A DNA stretch of 64,000 nt from Streptomyces alanosinicus (GCF_014650595.1 NZ_BMVG01000022.1:1-64000); one strand, 5' to 3'; counted from the stretch's first letter, positions 8,336 through 16,709 are shown. The notes: a model not told the origin generated them from the sequence alone. Program-made: numbers and translations.

Positions 8336-9145
8336 TCAGTACGGCCAGATCGGCGGATCGTTCACGAAGTGGCCGCCGAGGTGGCTGTGCGCCGGGTTCT
8401 CGGGGTCCAGCTCGCCCTGCTCGGCGATCAGCTTCGCGGCGTACGGCTCGGAGTCGTCCTGCGGCGCGTAGCCGAGTGCCCGCGCGGTGCCCAGGTCCCA
8501 CCACAGCCGGGTGTTGGCGGAGGAGCCGTAGACGACGGTGTGGCCGACGTTCCCGGCGGTCAGGGCCGCGTGGAAGAGGCGGGCGCCGTCGGCCGGGCTC
8601 ATCCACACCGAGAGCATGCGCACGCTGGTCGGCTCCGGGAAGCAGGCGCCGATGCGCACCGACACCGTCTCCAGGCCGTGCCGGTCCCAGTACAGCTGGG
8701 CGAGGTCCTCGCCGAAGGACTTGGACAGGCCGTAGAAGGTGTCCGGGCGGCGCGGGGTGTCGATGGGGATCGGCGGCTCACCCGCGCGCGGGGCCGGGGT
8801 GAAGCCGACGGCGTGGTTGGAGGAGGCGAAGACGATCCGGCCGACGCCCTCCTCGTGGGCGGCCTCGTAGAGGTTGTAGGTGCCCTCGATGTTCGCCTTG
8901 AGGATCTTCTCGAAGGAGGCCTCCAGGGAGATGCCCGCGAGGTGGAGGACCGCGTCCACGCCCTGCACGGCCTCGCGCAGCGCCTCCCGGTCGCCGAGGT
9001 CGGCCGTGATCGCGTCCGGTGCGCCCTCGACGGGGCGCGCGTCGAACAGGCGCAGCGTGTAGCCGTACTCCGGCAGCAGGGACCGCATCAGGGTGCCGAG
9101 CCCGCCGGCGGCGCCGGTGAGCAGGACGGTGCGGGGAGCGGGCAT
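8336..9145 (-). CDS. udh: Uronate dehydrogenase (NAD-dependent SDR/epimerase family)
   Basis: The 269-residue protein has the nucleotide-binding motif TGAAGGLG near the N-terminus and the SDR-type YGLSK active-site motif. Several blocks match bacterial uronate dehydrogenases as I remember them: RIVFASSNHAVGF, RRPDTFYGLSKSFGEDLA, GHTVVYG and TRLWWD. Udh oxidises glucuronate or galacturonate to the aldaro-lactone with NAD. The ATG at 9145 has AAGGAGAA 7-14 nt upstream, which excludes a longer in-frame start at 9196. It is divergent from kdgD, a later step of the same oxidative route. Confidence 0.88.
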   Translation of the reverse strand: MPAPRTVLLTGAAGGLGTLMRSLLPEYGYTLRLFDARPVEGAPDAITADLGDREALREAVQGVDAVLHLAGISLEASFEKILKANIEGTYNLYEAAHEEGVGRIVFASSNHAVGFTPAPRAGEPPIPIDTPRRPDTFYGLSKSFGEDLAQLYWDRHGLETVSVRIGACFPEPTSVRMLSVWMSPADGARLFHAALTAGNVGHTVVYGSSANTRLWWDLGTARALGYAPQDDSEPYAAKLIAEQGELDPENPAHSHLGGHFVNDPPIWPY

Positions 9146-9368
9146 CCTCGGTTCTCCTTGTAGCCGATATTCACATACATGGACACATGGGGGCACGCTA
9201 GAGAGCGTCGCCGTGCACCGTCAAGTGTCGCGCGAGGTCGGTGAATTCGCTCCGAGCCTTGCGGGTTTGCCTGCTTGACCGGCCATAAGGGGGGCCCGTA
9301 GCGTGGTCGTGTTCAGGAATATAGACGTCAATCAGAAACATGTACCAGTGTGTCTCAAGGGAGAGCCC
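9146..9368. promoter_or_regulatory. Divergent udh / kdgD promoter region
   Basis: The 223-bp gap between the divergent starts is notably richer in A/T near both genes. It contains GATATTCACATACATGGACA near udh and AGGAATATAGACGTCAATCA near kdgD. An ATATTCA core also appears twice before the IclR/dehydrogenase pair at 28 kb. A shared operator is possible but not demonstrated. I cannot assign -35/-10 boxes with confidence. Confidence 0.4.
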
Positions 9369-10310
9369 GTGACGCCAGCCCCCCTCAGTGAACGGCTCAG
9401 CGATCCGCGCGGGCCGCTCTTCTTTCCCGTCACGGCCTACGGCCAGGGCGGCTCACTCGACCTCGACGTCTACCGCACCCATGTGAGCCGGGGCGTCGCC
9501 GCCGGTGCCGCCGCCGTGTTCGCCTGCTGTGGCACCGGGGAGTTCCACGCGCTGCTGCCGGAGGAGTTCGAGGCCTGCGTGCGGGTGGCCGTCGAGGCGG
9601 CCGGCGGACGCGTCCCGGTCGTCGCGGGCGCCGGCTACGGCACCGCGCTCGCCGTCCGCTACGCACATCTCGCCGAGGCGGCCGGCGCCGACGGTCTCCT
9701 CGCCATGCCGCCGTACCTCGTCCTCGCCGGCCAGGAGGGCCTGCTGCGGCACTACCGGGAGGTCGCCGCGGCCACCGCCCTGCCGGTCGTCGTCTACCAG
9801 CGCGACAACGCCGTCTTCACCCCGCGCACGGTGGTGGAGCTCGCCCGCACCGAGGGGATCACCGGCCTGAAGGACGGCCTCGGCGACCTCGATCTGATGC
9901 AGCGGATCATCAGCGCCGTCCGCACCGAAGCCCCCGGCGACTTCCTGTACTTCAACGGTCTGCCCACCGCCGAACAGACCCAGCTCGCCTACCACGCCCT
10001 CGGCGTCACGCTGTACTCCTCGGCCGTCTTCTGCTTCGCCCCCGAGATCGCCCTCGCCTACCACCGGGCCCTGAGCCTGGGTGACACGGCGACCGTACGG
10101 CGCCTCCTCGACGGTTTCTACCGGCCGTTCGTGGAACTGCGCGACCAGGGCCGCGGCTACGCCGTCTCGCTCGTCAAGGCGGGTGTACGGCTGCGCGGCC
10201 TGGACGTCGGCGAGGTCCGGCCCCCGCTGCACGAACCGGCGGAGCAGCACGTCAAACAGCTCGCCCAGCTGATCGAACGGGGATACGCGCTGCTGGAGGA
10301 GGACGCGTGA
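9369..10310 (+). CDS. kdgD: 5-dehydro-4-deoxyglucarate dehydratase
   Basis: The 313-residue protein belongs to the DapA/N-acetylneuraminate lyase TIM-barrel family. The Schiff-base lysine K168 lies in GLKDGLGD and the catalytic tyrosine Y143 in VVYQRDNAVFTP. The QRDNAVF and GLKDGxGD blocks are characteristic of KdgD, which converts 5-dehydro-4-deoxy-D-glucarate to 2-oxoglutarate semialdehyde, CO2 and water. An AAGGGAGA site precedes the GTG at 9369. The stop overlaps the next gene's GTG (GTGA), so the two are translationally coupled. Confidence 0.92.
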   Translation: MTPAPLSERLSDPRGPLFFPVTAYGQGGSLDLDVYRTHVSRGVAAGAAAVFACCGTGEFHALLPEEFEACVRVAVEAAGGRVPVVAGAGYGTALAVRYAHLAEAAGADGLLAMPPYLVLAGQEGLLRHYREVAAATALPVVVYQRDNAVFTPRTVVELARTEGITGLKDGLGDLDLMQRIISAVRTEAPGDFLYFNGLPTAEQTQLAYHALGVTLYSSAVFCFAPEIALAYHRALSLGDTATVRRLLDGFYRPFVELRDQGRGYAVSLVKAGVRLRGLDVGEVRPPLHEPAEQHVKQLAQLIERGYALLEEDA

Positions 10311-11509
10311 AGGCGTCGGTGTTCGTCTACCCCTGGGACGTCGACGGGGACCCTGAGGCTCCGGCGCGCATCGCCGGACTCGGCGTGGCACAGGTGACGC
10401 TCGCCTCCGCCTATCACTCCACCCGCGCCCTCACCCCGCGCCACCCCCGCCACCGCATCGTCACCGCCGAGTACGCGGCCGTCCTCTACCCGCCCGGCGA
10501 GCGCTGGGCGGGCCGTGGCCTCAGGCCGTACCGCGCCGGCCGCTGGGCCCCGGGCGACGCCTACGGCGAGGCCGCCGAGGCCCTCGCGGCGGCCGGCCTC
10601 CAGGTGCACACCTGGGTCGTCCTCGCCCACAACTCCCGCCTCGGCGCCGAACATCCGGACACCTCGGTCCTCAACGCCTACGGCGACCGCTACCCATGGG
10701 CGCCCTGCATCGCCCAGCCCGCCACGCGCGCGTACCTGGTCGACCTGGCCGCCGAGGCCGCCGTACGCCCCGGCGCGCACGGCACCGAACTGGAGTCCCT
10801 CGGGTGGTACGGGCTGGCGCATCTGCACGCCCACGACAAGATCTCCGGCGTCGGTCTCGGCGAGGCCGGGCAGTACCTGATGTCCCTGTGCTTCTGCCCG
10901 TCCTGCCGCGCCGGATACGGCGAACAGGGCCTGGACGCCGATGCGTTGGCGACCGACGTACGCGACGCGCTGGAGCCGCTGTGGCGGGGCGCGGCGGCCG
11001 ACGAGGGCTGGCCCACGGTCATCCGGCTGCTCGGCGATCAGACGGCGGCCCGCACGCGCGCGTGGCGCGAGGAAACCGCCGGCACCCTCCAGGAGGAGGC
11101 CGTCGCCGCCGTACGCGCCGCCGCACCGGCCGGCTTCCAGGTGCTGCTGCACGCCGACCCGGTCCCCTACCACTGCGGAGCCAACGCCGGCGTCGACCCC
11201 GCCCGCGTGCTCGCCGCCGCCGACGGCGTGGTCGTACCGTGCACGGGCGGTACGGCCCTGCTGGCGCCCTTCGCCGAACGCGCCGGGCGGCGGACGGTGC
11301 TGGCCGCCAACCTCACCGTCGTCTCCGGGATGGGCGGCAGCCCCGGCACACTCGCGGCGGACGCGGCACGCGCGCGGAGCCGGGGCGCGACGGAACTGCG
11401 GTTCTATCACGCCGGGTTGGCGTCGGACGGAGACCTCGCAGCGGTGCGCGAGGCGCTGTCCGCGCCCTGGGCGAGTGCGACGGCCGGCAGCAGCAGCGCC
11501 AGGCCGTAG
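10307..11509 (+). CDS. Uncharacterised TIM-barrel / glycosidase-like protein coupled to kdgD
   Basis: I do not recognise a named family for this 400-residue protein. It looks like an alpha/beta protein without signal peptide or membrane helices. Visible features are AYHSTRALTPRHPRHRI near residue 35, a WYGLAHLHAHDKISG segment near 167-181 and a CFCPSC cysteine pair near 190. Such histidine-rich and Cys motifs occur in glycoside-hydrolase-like TIM barrels, so a carbohydrate role is plausible. The GTG start overlaps the kdgD stop by four bases, tying it to uronate catabolism. Its last 103 bp overlap the 3' end of the convergent MFS gene. Confidence 0.75.
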   Translation: MKASVFVYPWDVDGDPEAPARIAGLGVAQVTLASAYHSTRALTPRHPRHRIVTAEYAAVLYPPGERWAGRGLRPYRAGRWAPGDAYGEAAEALAAAGLQVHTWVVLAHNSRLGAEHPDTSVLNAYGDRYPWAPCIAQPATRAYLVDLAAEAAVRPGAHGTELESLGWYGLAHLHAHDKISGVGLGEAGQYLMSLCFCPSCRAGYGEQGLDADALATDVRDALEPLWRGAAADEGWPTVIRLLGDQTAARTRAWREETAGTLQEEAVAAVRAAAPAGFQVLLHADPVPYHCGANAGVDPARVLAAADGVVVPCTGGTALLAPFAERAGRRTVLAANLTVVSGMGGSPGTLAADAARARSRGATELRFYHAGLASDGDLAAVREALSAPWASATAGSSSARP

Positions 11510-12639
11510 AGCGGCAGCAGCAGCCCGGGGGAGGCGAGTTCGACCAGGCCGGCACCGGCTGCCAGGCCGATGACGTTGGGGGCGAAGACCAGGGTCTCGG
11601 CGGTGGCCGTCGCCCGGCCGAGCAGCGGCCCGGGCGTCCGGCGCTGCACGGCCGTGAAGGTCGCGACGAGCACACAGGGCAGCGCCAGACCGGTCGCGGC
11701 GGCGGACGCGAGGGCCGCCGCGTCCGACGGCCAGGCCCGCGCGGCCACCGCGAGCGCGTTCAGCGCGATCCCGGCCGCCGCGAGCCGGCGCCCGTGCAGC
11801 CGCCGCAGCGCGGCTCCCACGCAGAGGCCGGCCGTCACCGAACCGGCGCCCTGGACGGCGTACAGCACACCCGCGTACGCGGGGGAGTGGCCGAGGCGGT
11901 CCACGACGGCGTACGTCGTCGTGGCGTTCAGCGAGCCGAGGAGCATCGTCGTGCCGGCCGCCAGGACCAGCGGACGCAGCCCAGGGTGACCCCACAGATG
12001 CCGGACGCCCTCGGCGGTGTCCCGGCGCCAGCCGTCACCGGATCGCACGGGCCGCTCCTCGCGCACCCGCAGCAGCGCGCACATTCCGGCGGCGACCACG
12101 AACGTGCCCGCGTCCAGAGCGGCGACGGCCGGACCGCCGAAGGCCGCGTACAGGCCCGCCCCGGTCAGCGGAGCGACGAGCTTCATACCCTCCGTGACGG
12201 TCATCCGCAGCCCGTTGAAGTCGCCGAGCAGATCCCCGGGGACGGCGGCGGTGACCAGGGCCGACTCGGCGGCCCCGGCGACCACGGCGACGGTGCCGTA
12301 CAGCAGCAGGACGGTGAACAGCAGCCACAGCCCCTCGGGCGAGTCGACGGTGAAGAGCGTCAGAAGCAAGGCCGCGAGCCCCAGGTCCATGCCGATGAGA
12401 AGGGGCCTGCGCCGCACGCGGTCGGCGAGCGTGCCCAGCGCCGGGCCGGCGAGGGTCGGGGCCCACACGGCCAGGAGGCACAGGGCGGCCAGGCCGTCGG
12501 ACCCGGTGAGGTCCTTGACCCACACGCCGGCCGCCAGGGACAGCGAGGAGGTGCCGAAGGCCGACACCAGCAGGCCCATGAGATACAGCCCCGCGTTGCG
12601 GTCCCGCAGCACGCGAAGCAGCGTCCAGGAAGTCGTCAT
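11407..12639 (-). CDS. MFS transporter
   Basis: The 410-residue integral membrane protein has about 11-12 predicted helices and the loop-2 MFS signature LGTLADRVRRRPLL. Its overall pattern resembles the macrolide-efflux-like (MefA/EntS type) branch of the superfamily, so efflux is more likely than uptake. The C-terminus is hydrophilic (GADSASRTAARSPSDANPA) and its coding end overlaps the convergent gene by 103 bp. The substrate is unknown. It is monocistronic and divergent from the DinB-fold gene at 12771. Confidence 0.85.
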   Translation of the reverse strand: MTTSWTLLRVLRDRNAGLYLMGLLVSAFGTSSLSLAAGVWVKDLTGSDGLAALCLLAVWAPTLAGPALGTLADRVRRRPLLIGMDLGLAALLLTLFTVDSPEGLWLLFTVLLLYGTVAVVAGAAESALVTAAVPGDLLGDFNGLRMTVTEGMKLVAPLTGAGLYAAFGGPAVAALDAGTFVVAAGMCALLRVREERPVRSGDGWRRDTAEGVRHLWGHPGLRPLVLAAGTTMLLGSLNATTTYAVVDRLGHSPAYAGVLYAVQGAGSVTAGLCVGAALRRLHGRRLAAAGIALNALAVAARAWPSDAAALASAAATGLALPCVLVATFTAVQRRTPGPLLGRATATAETLVFAPNVIGLAAGAGLVELASPGLLLPLYGLALLLPAVALAQGADSASRTAARSPSDANPA

Positions 12640-12770
12640 GCCTGGTCATCGTGGGTCTAAGGCGGGCGGGTCCGGATCGGCAAGATGCCTCATACGGCGG
12701 CACCGATGAGTTTCGCCGCATCGGCCGGTCATCCCTTCGTACGAGGAGCGCAACCGTGAAGGAGTGAGCC

Positions 12771-13352
12771 ATGAGCATCGTCGACCTCGGCCCGCAGACC
12801 CGGATCGTGGCCCGGCTCGCCGAGTCCGTGACCGACGAGCAGCTGACCGCCCGCACACCGTGCCCGGACTGCGCGGTGCGGAACCTGCTGGGCCATGTCC
12901 AGCTGCTGTCCGTGGCGTTCCGTGACGCCGCCCGCAAGGACCTCGGCGCGACGACCGACACCGCCCCGGACGCCGCCGTGCCCGATATCGGTCCCGGCTG
13001 GCGCGAGGAACTGCCCAAGGCCCTCGACGACCTCGCCGACGCCTGGCGCGACCCGGCCGCCTGGACCGGGATGACACGCGCGGGCGGGGTGGACCTGCCG
13101 GGCGAGGTCGCCGGCGCCGTCGTCGCCGACGAACTGGTCATCCACGGCTGGGACCTGGCCCGCGCCACCGGCCTGTCCTACGCCCCCGACCCCGCCGCCC
13201 TGGCCGCGGCCCACGGCTTCCTCCTGATGGCCGCCGCCGACCCGAACCGCGACAACAGCCCGTTCGGCCCGGCCGTCCCGGTCCCCGAGGACGCACCACT
13301 CCTGGACCGCGCGGTCGGCCTGAGCGGCCGCGACCCGGGCTGGCGCCCATAG
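12771..13352 (+). CDS. DinB-fold TIGR03086-type metal-binding protein
   Basis: The 193-residue protein matches the actinobacterial mycothiol-dependent-isomerase-like fold. It has an N-terminal TPCPDCAVRNLLGHV motif with H42 and a second metal-site motif ELVIHGWDLARATG with H125. These histidines would bind a divalent metal in the four-helix DinB bundle. Family members use mycothiol as cofactor or have unknown roles. A GGAG site lies 8-9 nt before the ATG. There is no operon partner. Confidence 0.82.
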   Translation: MSIVDLGPQTRIVARLAESVTDEQLTARTPCPDCAVRNLLGHVQLLSVAFRDAARKDLGATTDTAPDAAVPDIGPGWREELPKALDDLADAWRDPAAWTGMTRAGGVDLPGEVAGAVVADELVIHGWDLARATGLSYAPDPAALAAAHGFLLMAAADPNRDNSPFGPAVPVPEDAPLLDRAVGLSGRDPGWRP

Positions 13353-13452
13353 GCCCCGTCGTCACATTCCCGCCGCGCGTGAGTACGCGGGCCGAACCGG
13401 CTGAGTACGTGAACCGGTGTGCCGGCGGGCGTCGCGCCGATTCACTGAGCAC

Positions 13453-13830
13453 ATGACGACACAGCACTGCGCGACGGTCGCCGGCACGGCACACGGGGAC
13501 GTGCGGGATCCCCGGGGCTGGGTGGCCCCGACGATCGCGACCGCACTGATGGTCGTGCTCGGCCCGGCCGCCGTCCTCCTCGGCGGGCTGTCCGCCATGG
13601 CCACGGACAGCTGCGGCCCGGACGACTGTTCGGCCGCCCTCGACACGGCGCTGACCTGGATCTACGGCATCCTCACCTATGGTGGCGCCGTCTCGGTCGG
13701 GGCGCTGCTCACCGCCTGGCTGCTGCCGTGGAAGCGCCGCTGGACGGCGACGCGCACCTGGGCGGCCCTCCTCGCACTGCTGCCGCCCCTGAGCGTCCTG
13801 CTCCTGGTCCTCACCCTGCCCGCTCCCTAG
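13453..13830 (+). CDS. Small hydrophobic membrane protein
   Basis: The 125-residue protein has about three transmembrane helices, near residues 22-47, 66-92 and 102-122. An extracytoplasmic loop contains the pair of cysteines DSCGPDDCS. No family is recognised. The ATG at 13453 is preferred over an upstream in-frame GTG. The stop TAG at 13828-13830 lies inside the CTAG target duplication of the adjacent MITE, so the insertion sits directly against the gene end. Confidence 0.65.
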   Translation: MTTQHCATVAGTAHGDVRDPRGWVAPTIATALMVVLGPAAVLLGGLSAMATDSCGPDDCSAALDTALTWIYGILTYGGAVSVGALLTAWLLPWKRRWTATRTWAALLALLPPLSVLLLVLTLPAP

Positions 13831-14028
13831 GGCGTGTTGTGAAAGTCCCGCCTGCCGCCCGACGCCTGGCACGCACTCTCGCCGCACCGGGTGAAAACCC
13901 ACGTACAACCAGTACGAGGGCTTCCGCCCGGCACTCCCCCAGCCTCCGGCCGGGGGGACCCCCAGAGCTCGCACCAGACGCCGCTCGGCCCGCCCTCCGG
14001 GCGGACGACGGGACTTTCGCAACACGCC
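13831..14028. mobile_element. 198-bp MITE with 20-bp terminal inverted repeats and CTAG duplication
   Basis: The left end GGCGTGTTGTGAAAGTCCCG (13831-13850) and right end CGGGACTTTCGCAACACGCC (14009-14028) are inverted repeats with one mismatch. CTAG flanks both ends (13827-13830 and 14029-14032), a 4-bp YTAR-type duplication typical of IS5-group transposases. The 198-bp body has no convincing gene. It includes a palindromic core with CTCCCCCAG and GGGGGGACCCCCAG blocks, also seen inside cobQ. It is therefore a non-autonomous element moved by a transposase encoded elsewhere. Confidence 0.88.
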
Positions 14029-14113
14029 CTAGCAGAGTACGGGGGCGAACACGGCCGATTCCGGTTGCCCGAGTGGGCCGAAGCGGAGGTCCCGGCCGTC
14101 GTACTCTCCCCCC

Positions 14114-14875
14114 ATGCCTCTCACCCTCACCGTCCTCGGCACCGCCTCCCCGCACCCCGGACCCGGCCGGCCCTGCTCCGGGTATCTGCTCTCCGGCGGG
14201 GGCGCCGAGGTATGGGTGGACGCCGGACCTGGTACGTTCGCGGCATTGCAACGGCACACGGACCCCGCACGGCTCACCGCGATCTGGATCTCCCATCTGC
14301 ACGCCGACCACAGCGCCGATCTGCTGGCGGCCGCCTACGCGTTCGCCTTCGGCGGGATGACCCCGGCCGCCCCGATCCCGGTGTACGCCCCGCAGGACTG
14401 CGCCCACCGGCTGGCCGGCTTCCTCGGGCGGGCCGACGTCGACTTCCTCAAGGGTGTCCTCGACTTCCGGTCCCTGTACGACGGCCATGACGTCCGGCAC
14501 TGGAACCTCCGGCTCACCGCCCGCGCCGTCGCCCACGACGCCGAGGCGTACGGGCTGCGCGCCGAATGCCAGGGGAGCGTCCTCGCCTACTCCGGGGACA
14601 GCGGCCCGTGCGCCGCGCTCGGCGAACTCGCCGCCCGCGCCGATCTGTTCCTGTGCGAGGCCGACATCGACGCACATCGCGAAGGCGAACACCGGGAGCA
14701 GGTGCATCTGACGCCCGAGGACGCGGGGCGCATCGCGCTCGACGCCCGTGTGCGTGCCCTGCTCGTCACCCATGTCGGTCCCACGCTCACCCGCGAGGCG
14801 GCCACCGCACGCGCCGCCGCGGTCTCCGGCCGGCCCACCCGTGCCGCCGTCGAGGGTGACGTCCACACCGTCTGA
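14114..14875 (+). CDS. MBL-fold metallo-hydrolase
   Basis: The 253-residue protein has the metallo-beta-lactamase signature HLHADH at residues 61-66. Further metal ligands are likely in the DSG and THVG segments (AYSGDSGPC and LLVTHVGPT). The overall pattern resembles the RNase Z/ElaC-like branch of MBL hydrolases acting on phosphodiesters or esters. It is probably a cytosolic zinc hydrolase of unknown substrate. No strong ribosome site precedes the ATG. The MITE lies 85 bp upstream and may separate it from its original promoter. Confidence 0.87.
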   Translation: MPLTLTVLGTASPHPGPGRPCSGYLLSGGGAEVWVDAGPGTFAALQRHTDPARLTAIWISHLHADHSADLLAAAYAFAFGGMTPAAPIPVYAPQDCAHRLAGFLGRADVDFLKGVLDFRSLYDGHDVRHWNLRLTARAVAHDAEAYGLRAECQGSVLAYSGDSGPCAALGELAARADLFLCEADIDAHREGEHREQVHLTPEDAGRIALDARVRALLVTHVGPTLTREAATARAAAVSGRPTRAAVEGDVHTV

Positions 14876-14946
14876 ACCGTCCGAGAAGCCCCGGCCTCCC
14901 TGGCCTCCCCCTGCCGCCTCCCTTGCCTCCCCCTTTGTCAGAAGCA

Positions 14947-14975
14947 TTGACGAGAGACGGACCCCCTCCTACCTT
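14947..14975 (+). promoter_or_regulatory. Promoter of the GntR/aldonate operon with downstream A/T-rich operator
   Basis: TTGACG at 14947-14952 and TACCTT at 14970-14975 are spaced 17 bp apart, a good vegetative-sigma promoter. Just downstream, before the ATG at 15037, lies CATATATGAGACGCGATATG. It contains two ATAT(A/G)TGAG-like half sites about 16 bp apart and is a plausible autoregulatory operator for the GntR protein. The ribosome site GGAGAGGG precedes the ATG. Confidence 0.6.
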
Positions 14976-15036
14976 CAACGCGTCGTACTCCGTACGTCAT
15001 ATATGAGACGCGATATGTGAGATCGGAGAGGGTCGT

Positions 15037-15801
15037 ATGACCGCTGTGCCCATCCCGATCCCGTCCCGCACGCAGTTCGTGCTGGACGCGATCAAACACC
15101 GCATCCTCACCGGCCAGTTGACGCCCGGTCAGGCCCTCGTCGAGACGGAGCTGGCCGCGCAGTTCGGGGTGTCCAAGACCCCGGTGCGCGAGGCGCTGAA
15201 GACCCTCGCGGGGACCGGACTCGTCGTGATGAGCCAGTACAAGGGCGTCACGGTGCGCATGGTGGACGCGGACATGGCGCGCGAGGTCTACGACGTACGG
15301 CTGCTGCTGGAACCGGAGGCACTGCGCAGGGCCGTCCGGCGCGGGGCGTCCCTCGGGGACGCGCGCGACGCGCTCGGCCGGGCCGACGCCGCCTGCGACA
15401 CCGCCGAACGCTCCCTCGCCAACCGGGAGTTCCACCGGGCCCTGTATCTGCCGTGCGGCAACCCGCTGCTGGGCCGGATGCTGGACGAGGTCCGCGACCA
15501 GGCCGCGCTGGTCTCCGCCGTCGCCTGGGCCGCCGACCCCTCCTGGGAGCGGGAGGCCGCCGAGCACCGGGAGATCCTGCGGCTCGCGCTCGCCGGCGAC
15601 GCCGACGGCGCCGCGACCGCCCTGCACGCCCATATCGCGTCCTTCGTACGGCGAGCCTTCCCCGCGGCCGGCGAAAACCGCGAGAACACCGAGAACACCG
15701 AGAACACCGAGAACACCGAGAACACCGAGAACACCGAGAACACCGAGAACACCGAGGACGCCGAGGACACCGCCCCCCACCAGGAGAAAGGCCTTCGATG
15801 A
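15037..15801 (+). CDS. GntR-family (FadR/FCD type) regulator with ENT-repeat tail
   Basis: The 254-residue protein has a GntR winged helix at about residues 10-75 (LAAQFGVSKTPVREALKTLAG) and an FCD ligand domain (residues 85-210). It then ends in a run of eight Glu-Asn-Thr triplets followed by EDAEDT. The domain type binds organic or sugar acids, fitting control of the downstream aldonate genes. The stop overlaps the next ATG (ATGA), so it is the first gene of the operon. The repetitive acidic tail is not part of the known fold. Confidence 0.92.
   Translation: MTAVPIPIPSRTQFVLDAIKHRILTGQLTPGQALVETELAAQFGVSKTPVREALKTLAGTGLVVMSQYKGVTVRMVDADMAREVYDVRLLLEPEALRRAVRRGASLGDARDALGRADAACDTAERSLANREFHRALYLPCGNPLLGRMLDEVRDQAALVSAVAWAADPSWEREAAEHREILRLALAGDADGAATALHAHIASFVRRAFPAAGENRENTENTENTENTENTENTENTENTEDAEDTAPHQEKGLR
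15682..15753 (+). repeat. Eight perfect 9-bp repeats (GAGAACACC) in the GntR gene
   Basis: Eight identical copies of GAGAACACC run from 15682 to 15753, followed by degenerate GAGGACGCC and GAGGACACC. The unit encodes Glu-Asn-Thr, so slippage changes protein length but not the frame or the overlap with the next start codon. Confidence 0.97.
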
Positions 15802-16709
15802 GCAGCGTGACGTTCGAGACCCAGCGGACGGCCCTGGCCGACGTGGTGGCCATCCCGGTGACGCCCTTCGCCGCGGACGGCTCCGTCGACACCGCCGCCC
15901 ACCGGGCCCTGCTGCGTCGTCTGCTCGACGGCGGGATCCGCACCCTCACCCCGAACGGCAACACCGGCGAGTTCTACGCCCTCACCCCCGAAGAGCGCCG
16001 CCTGGTCACCGAGTCGACCGTCGCCGAGGCCGGTGACCGCTCGGCGGTCCTCGTCGGCGTCGGCCACGACCTGCCCACCGCCATCGCCTCCGCCCGGCAC
16101 GCCCGTGACCTGGGCGCCCCGATGGTCATGGTCCACCAGCCCGTCCACCCGTACGTCTCGGCGGCCGGCTGGGTCGACTACCACCGCGCCATCGCCGAGT
16201 CCGTGCCCGAGCTGGGCGTGGTGCCGTACATCCGCAACGCGCAGCTGCCCGGCGCCCGGCTCGCCGAACTCGCCGGCCACTGCCCGAACGTCATCGGTGT
16301 GAAGTACGCCGTACCGGACGCCGCACGGTTCGCGGGCTTCGCGCGGGACGCGGGCCTTGACCGCTTCGTCTGGGTCGCCGGCCTCGCCGAACCGTACGCC
16401 CCGTCCTATTTCTCGGCGGGCGCCACCGGCTTCACCTCGGGGCTCGTGAACGTCGCCCCGGCCGTCTCGCTGAACATGCTGGAAGCGCTGCGGTCCGGGG
16501 ACCACCCGGCCGCCATGAAGGTCTGGGAGCAGATCCGCCGCTTCGAGGAACTCCGCGCCGCCCACGGCTCGGCCAACAACGTCACGGTCGTCAAGGAGGC
16601 CCTCGCCGCCCTCGGCCTGTGCCGCCGCGACGTCCGCCCGCCGAGCCGGCTCCTGCCCGAGGACGAGCGCGCCGAGGTCGCCGCCATCGCCGCGGGATGG
16701 TCCATATGA
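15798..16709 (+). CDS. DapA-family sugar-acid dehydratase/aldolase (probable 2-keto-3-deoxypentonate dehydratase)
   Basis: The 303-residue class-I aldolase-family protein has Schiff-base lysine K169 in VIGVKYAVP, tyrosine Y144 in VVPYIRN, and a phosphate/carboxylate-type loop NGNTGEFYALTPEE. It sits between a GntR regulator and an IlvD-type aldonate dehydratase with four-base overlaps on both sides. It therefore most likely acts on the 2-keto-3-deoxy acid that dehydratase makes. It could dehydrate it to 2-oxoglutarate semialdehyde or cleave it as an aldolase. Sequence alone does not decide. Confidence 0.85.
   Translation: MSSVTFETQRTALADVVAIPVTPFAADGSVDTAAHRALLRRLLDGGIRTLTPNGNTGEFYALTPEERRLVTESTVAEAGDRSAVLVGVGHDLPTAIASARHARDLGAPMVMVHQPVHPYVSAAGWVDYHRAIAESVPELGVVPYIRNAQLPGARLAELAGHCPNVIGVKYAVPDAARFAGFARDAGLDRFVWVAGLAEPYAPSYFSAGATGFTSGLVNVAPAVSLNMLEALRSGDHPAAMKVWEQIRRFEELRAAHGSANNVTVVKEALAALGLCRRDVRPPSRLLPEDERAEVAAIAAGWSI

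Noticed and set aside
9146..9368. Firm promoter and operator calls for udh and kdgD
   Set aside because: A/T-rich motifs are present, but spacing and symmetry are not clear enough to fix boxes.
15682..15753. Possible CRISPR or minisatellite array
   Set aside because: The unit is 9 bp with no spacers and encodes a Glu-Asn-Thr tail; it is a coding repeat.
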